Source: Paracoccus marinus (GTDB lineage Bacteria; Pseudomonadota; Alphaproteobacteria; Rhodobacterales; Rhodobacteraceae). From it: a DNA stretch of 64,000 bases. The stretch lies in contig NZ_VJYZ01000018.1 of NCBI RefSeq assembly GCF_007018965.1, forward strand, positions 1 to 64,000, in the 5' to 3' direction. Shown here piece after piece: positions 38,361 to 53,127 of this stretch (its first letter is position 1; each line of letters starts with the position of its first letter). The notes under the pieces are model-generated. The model worked only from the letters and a program-made list of their open reading frames with translations. It was not told the origin of the DNA and did not search any database. A program made the translations under genes and the position numbers.

Positions 38361-39989
38361 ATGACGACCTGGAACGACCTTCACGCCCACCGGCAGGCTA
38401 ACGCCGACCGCCCGATCGCCGCCCTGTTCGCGGCCGAGCCGGACCGCGCCGCGAAGCGTTCGACAGAAGCCTGCGGCATGGTGCTGGACTGGTCCAAGAC
38501 CACGCTGGACGACCGCGCCGTTGAGCTGCTGCTGGACCTCGCGCACGACGTGCCGGCGCGGCGCGAGGCGATGTTCACGGGCGAGCGCATCAACGAAACC
38601 GAAGGCCGCGCCGTCCTTCACGCCGCGCTGCGGGCGGTCGTGGCCGAGAACCCGGCGCCGGTCGTGGTGGATGGCCGCGACGTGCTGCCGGGCGTCGCCG
38701 ACACGCTGGCCCGGATGCGCCGCTTTGCCGAACGCATCCGCGACGGCAAGATCGCCGGGCAGGGCGGCAGCTACACGGACGTGGTGAACATCGGCATCGG
38801 CGGGTCCGACCTTGGCCCCGCGATGGCGGTGCGCGCGCTTGCGCCCTATCACGACGGGCCGAGGGTGCATTTCATCTCGAACGTGGACGGGGCCGACGCG
38901 CACGACACGCTGAAGGACCTGGATCCCGAACGCACGCTGGTGATCGTGGGGTCCAAGACCTTCACCACCATCGAGACGATGACCAACGCCGCGACCGCGC
39001 GCGATTGGATGGGGCGGACGGTCACGAACCCCGCCAGCCAGTTCGCCGCGCTCTCGTCGGCGCTGGGCAAGACCGCGCAGTTCGGCATCGACGCCGACCG
39101 CGTGTTCGGGTTCGAGGACTGGGTCGGCGGGCGCTATTCCGTCTGGGGGCCGATCGGGCTGTCGCTGATGATTGCGATCGGGCCCGAGCGGTTCGACGAG
39201 TTCCTGTCGGGCGCTGCCGCGATGGACGCGCACTTTCGCGAGACCGCGCCGGACCGGAACATGCCGGTCATGCTGGCGCTGGTGGGGCTGTGGCACCATC
39301 AGGTCTGCGGCTATCCGACCCGCGCGGTTCTGCCCTACGACCAGCGCCTGCTGCGGCTGCCGGCCTATCTGCAGCAGCTGGAGATGGAATCGAACGGCAA
39401 GCGCGTGTCGATGGACGGCGCGGACCTGCCGCGCGTGTCCGGTCCCGTTGTCTGGGGCGAGCCCGGGACGAACGGGCAGCACGCCTTCTACCAGCTGATC
39501 CACCAGGGGACCGAGGTGGTCCCGTGCGAGTTCATGGTCGCGGCCCAGGGCCACGAGCCCGATCTGGACAAACACCACAAGCTGCTGCTCGCCAACTGTC
39601 TTGCGCAAAGCCAGGCGCTGATGCGCGGCCGCTCGCTGGACGAGGCGCGGGCGCTGATGCAGGCGAAGGGGCTTGGCGGCGACGAACTCGACCGGCAGGC
39701 CCGCCACCGGGTGTTCCCCGGCAACCGCCCGTCCACGACGCTGGTCTATCCCAAACTGACGCCGTTTCGGCTTGGGACGATCATCGCGCTGTACGAGCAT
39801 CGGGTGTTCGTCGAGGGCGTGGTGCTGGGCATCAACAGCTTCGACCAGTGGGGGGTGGAGCTGGGCAAGGAGCTTGCGCTGGCGATCGCGCCGCTGCTCG
39901 ACGGGGATGCGGACGCGCGGCAGGGCCAGGACGGATCGACGCTGCGGCTGGCCGGGCTGGTGGACGAGATGCGGGGCGCGGACGCCTGA
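38361..39989 (+). CDS. pgi: Glucose-6-phosphate isomerase
   Basis: A 542-residue enzyme interconverting glucose 6-phosphate and fructose 6-phosphate. [42 protein letters not shown] and the C-terminal [11 protein letters not shown] are diagnostic. The ATG at 38361 (MTTWNDLH) is the likely start; an ATG at 38343 that overlaps the pgl stop would add six residues and is possible. Third gene of the zwf-pgl-pgi operon; convergent with a hydrolase gene. Confidence 0.97.
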   Translation: MTTWNDLHAHRQANADRPIAALFAAEPDRAAKRSTEACGMVLDWSKTTLDDRAVELLLDLAHDVPARREAMFTGERINETEGRAVLHAALRAVVAENPAPVVVDGRDVLPGVADTLARMRRFAERIRDGKIAGQGGSYTDVVNIGIGGSDLGPAMAVRALAPYHDGPRVHFISNVDGADAHDTLKDLDPERTLVIVGSKTFTTIETMTNAATARDWMGRTVTNPASQFAALSSALGKTAQFGIDADRVFGFEDWVGGRYSVWGPIGLSLMIAIGPERFDEFLSGAAAMDAHFRETAPDRNMPVMLALVGLWHHQVCGYPTRAVLPYDQRLLRLPAYLQQLEMESNGKRVSMDGADLPRVSGPVVWGEPGTNGQHAFYQLIHQGTEVVPCEFMVAAQGHEPDLDKHHKLLLANCLAQSQALMRGRSLDEARALMQAKGLGGDELDRQARHRVFPGNRPSTTLVYPKLTPFRLGTIIALYEHRVFVEGVVLGINSFDQWGVELGKELALAIAPLLDGDADARQGQDGSTLRLAGLVDEMRGADA

Positions 39990-40027
39990 CCGTTCAGAAA
40001 CGCCGAGCGCTCAGCCGCCGCGCCCGC

Positions 40028-40984
40028 TCAGGCGCTGGCGTGGAAATGCGCGAGTGCCGCGTTCATGAAGCGGGTGCGGCGTTCGGGCGTTTCGAACATC
40101 GCCTCGTGCCGGCCGCCGTCGATCCGCATCAGCTTCGCGCCCGGCCAGCGGTCCACGCGGGCGCGGATCGCATCGGGCGCGACGATCTTCTCGCGGTCGC
40201 CAAGGGCCACCAGAACCGGGATGTCGGGCAGGCCGGATGCGGGGACCGCCGCCAGCCGCTCGATCTCGGCGAAGGCCGATCCGACCCAGCCGTAGCTCGC
40301 GCCGCCCAGCGTCAGGTCGGGCCACGCCGCCGCCTCGGCCACCAGCCGGCCCCATTGCAGCCCGTCCTCGGTCAGCAGGTTGTCGCGGAACGGCCCGTCC
40401 AGGACGAAGCTGCCGCGCCCGCCGGTTCCGATCGCGGGCAGTCCCGACCGGCCCAGCCTGCCCGCCACCCGCGACAGCCCCGTTCCCAGAAGGCGCATGG
40501 CGGGCCGCGCCATGATCCCCCACATCGGGGCCGAGAACACGGCGCTGCGAACCGGCAATTCGTTGACAAGCGCCGCAAGCCCGATCGCCCCGCCCATGGA
40601 ATGGGCCAGCAGGTGCCAGGGCTGCGGCAGGTCCAGGTCCTGCGCGGCGATGACGATTTCCACCACGTCGCGCTGGAAATCGGCGAAGTCGGCCACGTGG
40701 CCGGGGCGCGGATCGGCTTGCAGCCGGTCCGACATGCCCTGGCCGCGCCAGTCGGCGGCGATGACGTGAAACCCCTCGGCCGCAAGCTCGCGGCCGACCC
40801 GGGCGTATTTCTCAAGGTATTCGGTGCGGCCCGGAAACAGCAGGATCGTGCCTGCGGCGTCGCGGTCGCCGGCGGCCGGCCAGTGGGCCAGCCGCAGCTT
40901 CACGCCGTCATCCGCCTGCGCCCAGAAGGCCTGCGCGGGTGCCGGCGCATCGCCGGGCAGCAGGTGAAAGGGCGCAGGGGTCAC
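40028..40984 (-). CDS. Alpha/beta hydrolase, monoacylglycerol lipase/lysophospholipase-like
   Basis: A 318-residue serine hydrolase of the monoglyceride lipase group (PldB-like). It has LLFPGRTEYLEKY (oxyanion region), the DWRGQG segment, nucleophile elbow LLAHSMGGA, an Asp in ALGDREKIV and a His in GGRHEAM, giving a full triad. The start is GTG at 40984; no ATG is near. The SCP2 gene lies close on the same strand upstream, suggesting a lipid-related pair, which is inference. Confidence 0.88.
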   Translation of the reverse strand: MTPAPFHLLPGDAPAPAQAFWAQADDGVKLRLAHWPAAGDRDAAGTILLFPGRTEYLEKYARVGRELAAEGFHVIAADWRGQGMSDRLQADPRPGHVADFADFQRDVVEIVIAAQDLDLPQPWHLLAHSMGGAIGLAALVNELPVRSAVFSAPMWGIMARPAMRLLGTGLSRVAGRLGRSGLPAIGTGGRGSFVLDGPFRDNLLTEDGLQWGRLVAEAAAWPDLTLGGASYGWVGSAFAEIERLAAVPASGLPDIPVLVALGDREKIVAPDAIRARVDRWPGAKLMRIDGGRHEAMFETPERRTRFMNAALAHFHASA

Positions 40985-41015
40985 GCGGCGGACCGGGCCG
41001 GGCGGTTCCGTCCGG

Positions 41016-41303
41016 TCAGGACAGCGCGCCGCCGAGCTTCATCGCCGCCGGCAGCGAGCCGTCGATCTTCAGCTTGCCGCTCATGTAGGCCATCGTCGGG
41101 TTGCTGGCCCCGGTCATGATGCCCTCGAACGTCTCGCGCGAGGCGGTCAGCGTGACGTCGGCTTCGCCGTCGCCTTCGCGGGCGCCGCTCTGGTCGATGA
41201 AAACGGTGCCTTCACCCGTGATGACGAACTTGGCGGTGCCGTCGTAGCTGCCGCCGAGGCGGGCGTTCAGTTGCTGGACGGCGGCGTCGATGACCTGGCT
41301 CAT
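41016..41303 (-). CDS. SCP2 sterol-binding-domain protein
   Basis: A 95-residue stand-alone SCP2 domain that binds hydrophobic ligands such as lipids or acyl chains. Typical strands are GTAKFVITGEGTVFID and ADVTLTASRETF, followed by MTGASNPTMAYMSGKLKIDG. Length equals one domain. It lies 31 bases upstream of the lipase-like gene on the same strand and is divergent from the TPR gene. Confidence 0.92.
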   Translation of the reverse strand: MSQVIDAAVQQLNARLGGSYDGTAKFVITGEGTVFIDQSGAREGDGEADVTLTASRETFEGIMTGASNPTMAYMSGKLKIDGSLPAAMKLGGALS

Positions 41304-41363
41304 TCACAATCTCCGTTTCTGCTTTCGCTGGCGAACACCGCTGCGAAGCGATACATCCCCCTT

Positions 41364-41959
41364 ATGCGCGGCCTTTTGCCAATGTTCCATACTGTCGTGG
41401 CGGCAACTGCACTGTCGATCGCCGCGGCCCTGTCGCCGGTGGCCGCGGCGTTGGCGCAGGATGCGGCGTCGCCGCCGGTTTCCGCCCCCGACATGGACGC
41501 GCTGTTCGCCGAACTCGCCCAGGTTGAGGGCGAGGGCTGGGCCGCCGCCGAAAGCGACATCCTGCGCGAATGGTCCCGCTCCGGGTCGCCGGTGGCGGAC
41601 CTGCTGCTGAAACGCGGCTACGGCGCGCTGGATGCGGGGGATACCGTGGGCGCCATCGGGCACCTGACCGCGCTTGTCGAACACGCGCCCGATTTCGCGC
41701 CCGGCTGGGCCGCGCGGGCCGAGGCGTTCTACCTGCACGGCCAGATGGGCCCGGCGGCAGCCGACCTCGAACGCACGCTCGTGATCGAGCCGCGCTACTG
41801 GCCCGCGCTGACGCAGCTTGCCACCATGCTCGAGGAACTGGGAAGCGAGGGCGCCGCGCTCAGCGCCTATCGGCAGAGCCTGTCGATCAACCCCCATCAG
41901 GTCGAGGCCGAGGACGGGCTCGCGCGCCTGCGCGCCGCCGCCGAGGGAACCCCGATCTG

Positions 41960-41960
<1 letters not shown>
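41364..41960 (+). CDS. Exported TPR-repeat protein
   Basis: A 198-residue protein with an N-terminal signal peptide ending near ALAQDAA and at least two TPR units (GYGALDAGDTVGAIGHLTALVEHAPDF and the two that follow). It probably acts as a periplasmic scaffold. I chose ATG at 41364; ATG at 41382 is also possible. The stop overlaps the helicase ATG as TGATG, so the two are translationally coupled, which is odd given that one is exported and the other is cytosolic. Confidence 0.83.
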
Positions 41961-45226
<3,266 letters not shown>

Positions 45227-45253
45227 CGGCGCGCAAGCAGGTCCTCGCCTGAC

Positions 45254-45619
45254 GTGGCGCGGGGTCGCGCAGGCCTGCCCCCCAGGGACGCCGCCCCGGT
45301 GGCCAGTGCCGTGCGGCTGGACCGCTGGCTGTGCTTTGCGCGCGTGTTCAAGACCCGCACCCTCGCCGCCGACCGGATCGCCGCAGGCGGCGTGCGGCTG
45401 AACGGCCAGCCCTGCCGCAAGCCCGGCCAGACGGTGCGCCCGGGCGATGTCGTGACCGCCGCCACGCCCGGCAAGGTCCGCGTGCTGCGCGTTGTCGCCT
45501 CGGGCGAGCGGCGCGGGCCCGCGACCGAGGCGCAGGCGCTTTTCGAGGATCTGACCGATCCCCCGGACCCCGCCGCCGCTGGCGTGGACCCGGACCCCGG
45601 TGCCGCGGCCGACGAATGA
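45254..45619 (+). CDS. S4-domain RNA-binding protein (Hsp15-like)
   Basis: A 121-residue protein. The S4 domain is AVRLDRWLCFARVFKTRTLAAD followed by GGVRLNGQPCRKPGQTVRPGDVV, as in Hsp15, which recycles stalled large ribosomal subunits. The start is GTG at 45254. The C-terminal tail is acidic and Pro/Ala-rich. It lies 27 bases after the helicase gene and directly before fdxA, a helicase/S4/fdxA order I associate with Rhodobacterales. Confidence 0.9.
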   Translation: MARGRAGLPPRDAAPVASAVRLDRWLCFARVFKTRTLAADRIAAGGVRLNGQPCRKPGQTVRPGDVVTAATPGKVRVLRVVASGERRGPATEAQALFEDLTDPPDPAAAGVDPDPGAAADE

Positions 45620-45647
45620 ACGGGACGGCACGGCCCGCGCCTGCGGC

Positions 45648-45676
45648 TTGAACCCTTGGGCGACAAGGTCTAGGTC
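45648..45676 (+). promoter_or_regulatory. Candidate sigma-70 promoter of fdxA
   Basis: TTGAAC at 45648-45653, 17 bases, TAGGTC at 45671-45676; the -10 box is about 26 bases before the fdxA ATG. The -35 match is good, the -10 match moderate. Confidence 0.35.
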
Positions 45677-45702
45677 AGGTCCACTCATCTGGGGGCGCCG
45701 CG

Positions 45703-46041
45703 ATGACCTATGTGGTCACTGACAACTGCATCATGTGCAAGTACACCGACTGCGTCGAAGTCTGTCCCGTGGACTGCTTCTACGAAGGTGAGAACACGCT
45801 GGTGATTCACCCCGATGAGTGCATCGACTGCGGCGTCTGCGAACCCGAATGCCCGGCCGACGCGATCCGCCCGGACACCGAGCCGGCCATGGAAAACTGG
45901 GTCGAGTTCAACCGCAAGTATTCCGAGCAATGGCCGGTCATCACCCGCAAGAAGGACCCGCTGCCCAGCGCCGCCGAGATGGACGGGCAGAAGGGCAAGC
46001 TGGAAAAGTACTTCTCGGAAGCGCCCGGCGAGGGTGATTGA
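45703..46041 (+). CDS. fdxA: 7Fe ferredoxin FdxA
   Basis: A 112-residue ferredoxin with a 3Fe-4S and a 4Fe-4S centre. Cluster cysteines lie at residues 9-21 ([13 protein letters not shown]) with C25, and at C40, C43, C46 and C50 ([11 protein letters not shown]). The C-terminal segment [13 protein letters not shown] is typical of the FdxA group in alphaproteobacteria. Cytoplasmic electron carrier; partner unknown. Convergent with the flavoprotein gene. Confidence 0.97.
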   Translation: MTYVVTDNCIMCKYTDCVEVCPVDCFYEGENTLVIHPDECIDCGVCEPECPADAIRPDTEPAMENWVEFNRKYSEQWPVITRKKDPLPSAAEMDGQKGKLEKYFSEAPGEGD

Positions 46042-46086
46042 GGCCGTCCTGGCGAGCCGGTTCCCTGCGGGTTCGTGCCCGCCCGC

Positions 46087-47061
46087 TCAGTCGTCCAGCA
46101 CCTGACCGTCGGCGTTCCGCAGGTCGTTGTGGATCGCCACCGCCGCGCGCGATCCGGTGCCCATCGCGAAGCTGATCTGATCGAGCCCCTCGACCGCGTC
46201 GCCTGCCGCGTAGACGCCCGCGACCGAACAGCGCTGGTGTTCGTCGGTGACGAAACAGGCGTCCCCCGACAGGTCCAACCCCAGCCCGTCACCCAGTTCG
46301 TTCCGCGTCCGCGATCCCAGCGCCGCATACAGCGTCTCGACCCGCAAGCTGCGTCCGTCATCCAGCGTCAGGCCGACATCGCCGCCATCGAAGTCGAACG
46401 CGCTGACCGGCACCGCCTCGATGGCGATGCCCGCCTTGGCCGCCTGCGCGGAGAGGTCGGGGTTAAGATCGGGCGCGGCCAGCGCCAGCACGACCACGTC
46501 GTCGCTGTAGCTCCGCAGAAACATCGCCTCGGCCAGCCCGTGCGCGGTCAGGCCCAGGACGCCGATCCGGCGGCCCGTCTGTTCGAACCCGTCGCAGATC
46601 GGGCAGTAGCGCAGCTGCCCCGACGCCACCGCCGCGTCGTGGACGTCCGGGTCGATCGGCGGGCGCAGGTTCAGGACGCCGGTCGCCAGCAGGACGGTGC
46701 GGGCGCGGACCGGGCCTGCCGTCGTCCGGGCGCGGAACCCGCCGCTGTCGCGCGAGATGGCCGTGACCTCGCCCCGGCGCAGGTCACAGGCGTAGCGGCC
46801 TGCTTGCGCGCGCATCTGCGCCAGCAGGTCGCAGCCGCGCACCCCCTCGGGGTAGCCCGGCATGTTGTGCGACCGGGGGATCATGGCGAGCCGCCCTTCG
46901 TCGGCATCCACGAGCACCACCCGGCGGCGGAACCGGCCGATGTAGATCGCGGCCGTCAGGCCCGCAGGCCCGCCGCCGATGATCAGGCAATCGACGCGGT
47001 CGGGGTTTGCGGTGTCGTCCACCGCCTCGCCCCCCGCCTCGTCCGCCCGCCCATGCCCCAT
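46087..47061 (-). CDS. Thioredoxin-reductase-like FAD flavoprotein
   Basis: A 324-residue NAD(P)H-dependent flavoprotein. The FAD motif GGGPAGLTAA begins near residue 29, the redox-active CxxC is C153-P-I-C156, and the C-terminal FAD motif AGDAVEGLDQI is present. The CPIC sequence in place of the usual CATC, and an N-terminal tail of about 20 residues, suggest a reductase related to but distinct from housekeeping TrxB. It starts one base after the dipeptidase stop on the same strand. Confidence 0.85.
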   Translation of the reverse strand: MGHGRADEAGGEAVDDTANPDRVDCLIIGGGPAGLTAAIYIGRFRRRVVLVDADEGRLAMIPRSHNMPGYPEGVRGCDLLAQMRAQAGRYACDLRRGEVTAISRDSGGFRARTTAGPVRARTVLLATGVLNLRPPIDPDVHDAAVASGQLRYCPICDGFEQTGRRIGVLGLTAHGLAEAMFLRSYSDDVVVLALAAPDLNPDLSAQAAKAGIAIEAVPVSAFDFDGGDVGLTLDDGRSLRVETLYAALGSRTRNELGDGLGLDLSGDACFVTDEHQRCSVAGVYAAGDAVEGLDQISFAMGTGSRAAVAIHNDLRNADGQVLDD

Positions 47062-47062
47062 G

Positions 47063-48127
47063 TCAGCCGCCCCAGGTCCGGTCCAGCACGTCCACCCAGT
47101 TCCGCCAGGCGATGCGCTCGATCAGCGCCTCGCCATAGCCATGCGCGGCCATCGCCTGAACCAGCCGCGCGGCGCCGGTCACGTCGGCGATGTCCGTGGG
47201 CATCAGCGCCCCGTCGAAATCCGACCCCAGCGCCACCCCGCCTTCGCCGAGGATGCCCAGCAGGTGGTCCAGGTGGCGCAGCATCAGGTCGATCCCCGGC
47301 ACCGCCTCGCGCCGCCCGTCCGGGCGCAGGAAGCCGATGGCGAAGTTCAGCCCGACCAGCCCGCTGCTGTCGGCGATCTGGCGAAGCTGCCGGTCGGTCA
47401 GGTTGCGCGAGCTTGGGGCAATGGCGTGGGCGCAGGAATGGCTGGCGACCAGCGGCGCGTCGGACAGGCGCGCGACGTCGTCCACGCCCTTTTCGTTCAG
47501 GTGCGACAGGTCGATCATGATCCGCAAGGCGTTGCATTCGGCGACCAGCGCGTGGCCCGCGGACGTCAGCCCGTCACCGGTGTCGGGGCTGGACGGGAAC
47601 GCGAACGGAACCCCATGGCCGTAACGGGTCGGCCGCGACCAGACCGGGCCGAGCGATCGCAGCCCCATCGCGTGCCAGGCGTGAAGCGCGTCGGGGTCCA
47701 GGATCGCCTCGGCCCCTTCCATGTGCAGGATGGCGGCGATCCGGCCCGCATCCATCGTCGCGCGCAGGTCAGCGGCGCTGCGGCAGATCGACAGCTCGCC
47801 CGTCCGCTCGATCGCGAACAGCGCGGCCGCCTGCCGGAATGCGGACGGCAGCGCCAGGTCGTGCGGGATCTCGGCCGGCAGGTCCAGCCGGAACGGCGGC
47901 GTCCAGTCGGGGGCCGGCACGGGCCGGATGTCGCCGAAGTCGGGCTCGGGCACCCACATGGCGAAGAAGCCGCCGGCGAAGCCGCCCGCGCGCATCCGGG
48001 GCAGGTCCAGATGCCCGGTCGCGTCGCCGTTCAGGAACAGCTCGGCGACGCCGGTGCGGTTCCCGCCCGCGCCCGCCGCCACCAGCCGCTGCAGCATGTC
48101 GTTATGGCCGTCGAAGATCCGCATCAT
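47063..48127 (-). CDS. Membrane-dipeptidase family (M19) peptidase
   Basis: A 354-residue zinc dipeptidase of the renal-dipeptidase type. The first zinc motif is H8-x-D10 in FDGHND; further ligand-bearing segments are MIDLSHLNE and VASHSCAHAI, and GVALGSDFDGA is diagnostic. No signal peptide, so probably cytoplasmic. ATG at 48127 and 48124 are both possible. It forms an operon with the flavoprotein gene. Confidence 0.92.
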   Translation of the reverse strand: MMRIFDGHNDMLQRLVAAGAGGNRTGVAELFLNGDATGHLDLPRMRAGGFAGGFFAMWVPEPDFGDIRPVPAPDWTPPFRLDLPAEIPHDLALPSAFRQAAALFAIERTGELSICRSAADLRATMDAGRIAAILHMEGAEAILDPDALHAWHAMGLRSLGPVWSRPTRYGHGVPFAFPSSPDTGDGLTSAGHALVAECNALRIMIDLSHLNEKGVDDVARLSDAPLVASHSCAHAIAPSSRNLTDRQLRQIADSSGLVGLNFAIGFLRPDGRREAVPGIDLMLRHLDHLLGILGEGGVALGSDFDGALMPTDIADVTGAARLVQAMAAHGYGEALIERIAWRNWVDVLDRTWGG

Positions 48128-48255
48128 GCCCGTCTTTCCCGTGGAACGGGCCGACCATGCCCGCGCGATCCTGCGGACACAACCGGCCAGTTCGACGATG
48201 CCTTGACGGTGCTGCGACCCGGATCAAGTTCCGCTCGGACGTCGCGCCAGAGCGG

Positions 48256-48900
48256 TCAGCCGCAGGTCACGTCGCCCACGATCCCGTCCGTGCCGACATG
48301 CAGGTTCACGCGGCCTTCCATGCGTTCCATCGTGACCATCATGTCGGGGGTGAGGACGCGGACGTTCGCGCCGTCGGGGATCGGCACCTCGGCTCGCGGC
48401 TTGCCGATATAGGCGCGGAAGCTGTCGGCGTCGCAGCTGTCGGTCCCCGCGCCTGCGGGTGTCGGGGACGGCGTGGCGGGTTTGGCAGACGGCGCGTCCG
48501 AGTTCGCCGCAGGCGGCGCGGTCGCTGCGGGCGGCGTCGCGGCGTCCGCCGCGCTGCCGGTCGCCGCGGCGGGTTGCAGCAATTCGGGCATGTCGCCGAA
48601 CGGGGCGGTCATCTCGGCCGTCTTGTTCTGCTTGTTGTAGATGCAGACCATCCGGTCGGCCGTCCCGTCCTTCAACGTGACCGTCACCAGCGCCGCGCCG
48701 TAGCTTTCGCTGCCGAAGGGGTTCACCGCATAGCTGGCGCTCGCGCCCTCGGGGACGTCGGTGATCTGCGCGCAGGCGGCCTGCACGTCCGTGCGGAAGG
48801 TGGCCCAGGCATCGTCGGACGATGCGAGCGCGGGGGTCGCCAGCAAAGGCCCAAGCAGGGGCGCGGCAAGGACGGCAACGGCAAAGATCGAACGCTGCAT
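48256..48900 (-). CDS. Exported protein with C-terminal I78 peptidase-inhibitor domain
   Basis: A 214-residue secreted or periplasmic protein. A signal peptide ends at about ATPALAS; a novel domain follows with two Cys, then a Pro/Ala/Ser/Thr-rich linker at about residues 110-155. The last 60 residues match the I78 inhibitor family: CDADSFRAYIGKP, VRVLTPDMMVTMERMEGRVNLHV, ending VTCG. It may inhibit serine peptidases in the envelope. The ATG at 48900 was chosen for the signal peptide. A weak EcfG-like element (TGAAC-N16-CGTT, 48952..48928) precedes it. Confidence 0.82.
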   Translation of the reverse strand: MQRSIFAVAVLAAPLLGPLLATPALASSDDAWATFRTDVQAACAQITDVPEGASASYAVNPFGSESYGAALVTVTLKDGTADRMVCIYNKQNKTAEMTAPFGDMPELLQPAAATGSAADAATPPAATAPPAANSDAPSAKPATPSPTPAGAGTDSCDADSFRAYIGKPRAEVPIPDGANVRVLTPDMMVTMERMEGRVNLHVGTDGIVGDVTCG

Positions 48901-48949
48901 GGGGGATCCTTTCATGAGGTCCGGCCGAACGCGCGCCGCGGCGCACGGT

Positions 48950-49450
48950 TCAGCCACGTTCGGGTGAACGCCCGGCGCGGCCCAGTCGCCATACAGCCCA
49001 GCCCGCCAGCAGAAGCGCCAGCCCCGAGGCGGCCGTGCGAACGACGTTCCAGGTCTGCCAGCGCGGCGAATACGCGTCCCAGATCGCGGCGGCGGCCGCC
49101 CGGTCGGTGGGCACCGCGACCTGCGCCAGCGCCTCGTTCATCGGCACGTTGACCGCCATCGTGAGGATCAGCCCGAAGCCAAGGTAGATCGCGGATGCGG
49201 TGGCGAAGGCCAGGCTGGCGGGCCGGGCCGTCCGCCACGCGGCCCAGGCCGCCGCCGCCAGCACGACGGGCGTCCCGAAGAAGGCGGGCGCGAAGACGGC
49301 GTTGCGGACCGATGCGTTCATGGCCTGCATGGCGGCGATGGCCACCCGGGGATCGGCAGCGTCGAGCCCCCACATGGTCGAGCAGACCCAGGCATAGAAG
49401 AAGCCGAAGATCGCGCCGGTGAATATCAGCGATACGAGCGCCAGGGGCAT
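48950..49450 (-). CDS. DUF1772 (anthrone-oxygenase-like) membrane protein
   Basis: A 166-residue inner-membrane protein with four hydrophobic segments; NVPMNEALAQV and the pattern AIWDAYSPRWQTWNVVRTAASG are typical of the DUF1772 group, related by fold to anthrone oxygenases. Substrate unknown. The ATG at 49450 gives the usual hydrophobic start. It precedes the I78 gene on the same strand with about 50 bases between. Confidence 0.85.
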   Translation of the reverse strand: MPLALVSLIFTGAIFGFFYAWVCSTMWGLDAADPRVAIAAMQAMNASVRNAVFAPAFFGTPVVLAAAAWAAWRTARPASLAFATASAIYLGFGLILTMAVNVPMNEALAQVAVPTDRAAAAAIWDAYSPRWQTWNVVRTAASGLALLLAGWAVWRLGRAGRSPERG

Positions 49451-49530
49451 GTCCGGGCCTTTTCGTTGGTGCAGCGCGATCATCTAGCGCGCCTGCGCGC
49501 GTGAGGCCAAGCCGAACCGCCTTTGCCCCC

Positions 49531-51720
<2,190 letters not shown>

Positions 51721-51805
51721 CGGCGTTCCTTGGCTGCGGTGCTGAAAGCTTGGGGATCGGGGGGGCGGTTTTCAAGCGGGCGGCTGCGGGGTCCGCGCAT
51801 GGAAA

Positions 51806-51829
51806 GGGGCCGCCCTTTCGGACGGCCCC
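51806..51829 (-). terminator. Terminator of the superoxide dismutase gene
   Basis: GGGGCCG and CGGCCCC form a stem with an inner CC/GG pair around a TTTC loop. On the minus strand the hairpin is followed by a T-rich TTTCC. It lies 32 bases after the superoxide dismutase stop. Confidence 0.6.
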
Positions 51830-51860
51830 GGCTGTTCAGTCGATCAGGCGAACGGGCGGG

Positions 51861-52931
51861 TCAGGCGCCGGTCGACTGGATCACGCCGCAGGCCAGACGG
51901 TCGCCCGAGGCGCCCGACGGCTGCGTGGTGTAGTCGTCCTGCCCGGTGTGGATCACGAAGGCCGAGCCGTCGCTGTCCAGCACGTCGTCCATCGTCACGT
52001 CGTTCTTGAAGAACTCTGCCTTGACGGTCCCGTCGGGGGCGACGGTCACGTTGGGCAGGTCGCCAAGGTGCATGCCTTCGGGCGAGTGGATGCCGTGGGC
52101 ATGGCCGCCCGAAAGATGCGCGCCGGCCGATTCGAAGGTCGGGCCGTCGCAGGCGCCGGTTTCGTGGATGTGGACGGCGCGGACGCCCTCGCTCAGGTTG
52201 CCCAGGTCCAGCATGACGTGGATCGCGCCGGATTCGGTCGCCATCAGCGACACGCTGCCGACATCGGTGCCATCGGCGGTCGCGACAGTGGCCTCGGCCG
52301 TCTTCATGTCACCCATGGGCGCCGGCATGGAGCCGCTGGCGTCCGACGACGGCGTCGGTGCAGTCGTCGGCGCGGGCGTCGGCGCGGCGCCGGGTGCGGG
52401 CATCGGCATCGGCATCGGGGCCGCGCCCGGTGCGGGCGGCGGGGGAACCGGCGCGCCTGCGGCCGGTGCATCGGCGGCCGGTGCATCTGCGGCGGGCGCG
52501 GTGCCGGGCGTCGTGGTGACGATCACGCCGGTGACCGGGGCGGGTGCGTCGGTCGTCGTGGTATCCGTCGCGCCGTCGTCCGACGACTCGCCGATCGTGG
52601 TGCCGGATTCGCCGGTGCCCGAGGTGCCGGTGCTCGAATCGTCCAGATCAGGGACGGGCGCGCCTTCGGTGCCGACCGCAGTCGGGGTGGTGCCGACCGA
52701 GTCGCCGCTTTCGCCGGTGCCGCTTTGGCCGGTGGCGGATTCGTCGGTGGTGGCGACCGGTGCGGGCAGGGTGCCGGTGCTGGTCGGGGTTTCACCGACG
52801 GTGGCACCGCTTTCGCCCGAGCCGCCCTGGCCGGTGGCGGTGGCGTCGGTGGACGATCCATCGGTCTGGGCAAGAGCGCCGAGGGGCAGAGCAACGGACA
52901 TCAGCAAGGCCATAACTGTCGTGCGGGTCAT
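51861..52931 (-). CDS. sodC: Cu/Zn superoxide dismutase with repeat-rich N-terminal extension
   Basis: A 356-residue exported protein. After a signal peptide (to about residue 22) come three repeats of period 34 beginning at residues 33, 67 and 101 (TGQGGSGESG, TGQSGTGESG, TGTSGTGESG), then a Pro/Ala linker to about residue 205. The last 150 residues are the dismutase domain with H254 and H256 (AVHIHETG), H272, H288, D291 (HLGDLPN), H328 (FVIHTGQ), cysteines 261 and 348 and Arg345 (GDRLACGV). All metal ligands appear present, so enzyme activity is likely in the periplasm. A matching EcfG promoter lies upstream. Confidence 0.9.
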   Translation of the reverse strand: MTRTTVMALLMSVALPLGALAQTDGSSTDATATGQGGSGESGATVGETPTSTGTLPAPVATTDESATGQSGTGESGDSVGTTPTAVGTEGAPVPDLDDSSTGTSGTGESGTTIGESSDDGATDTTTTDAPAPVTGVIVTTTPGTAPAADAPAADAPAAGAPVPPPPAPGAAPMPMPMPAPGAAPTPAPTTAPTPSSDASGSMPAPMGDMKTAEATVATADGTDVGSVSLMATESGAIHVMLDLGNLSEGVRAVHIHETGACDGPTFESAGAHLSGGHAHGIHSPEGMHLGDLPNVTVAPDGTVKAEFFKNDVTMDDVLDSDGSAFVIHTGQDDYTTQPSGASGDRLACGVIQSTGA

Positions 52932-52983
52932 CGAGACTCTCCTGGGGATAGGTGGACGTTCAGATGCGTGGTGATGCCAGGGG

Positions 52984-53009
52984 AACGCGTGACAACTTGA
53001 TGATGTTCC
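52984..53009 (-). promoter_or_regulatory. EcfG-type promoter of sodC
   Basis: On the minus strand GGAAC (53009..53005), 17 bases, CGTT (52987..52984): an exact match to the alphaproteobacterial general-stress sigma (EcfG/ECF15) promoter consensus. The -10 element is about 53 bases before the sodC start codon. Confidence 0.55.
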
Positions 53010-53127
53010 AAGACTTCATACTTTGTTTACCTGGCGGTGATGCGGGGGACGGCTTGCCGGCTGCGTCTTGATCCCGGCGCGCGGCTACGGCATGAACGGG
53101 GCCAGCCAACCCCCCGGGATCACAGCC

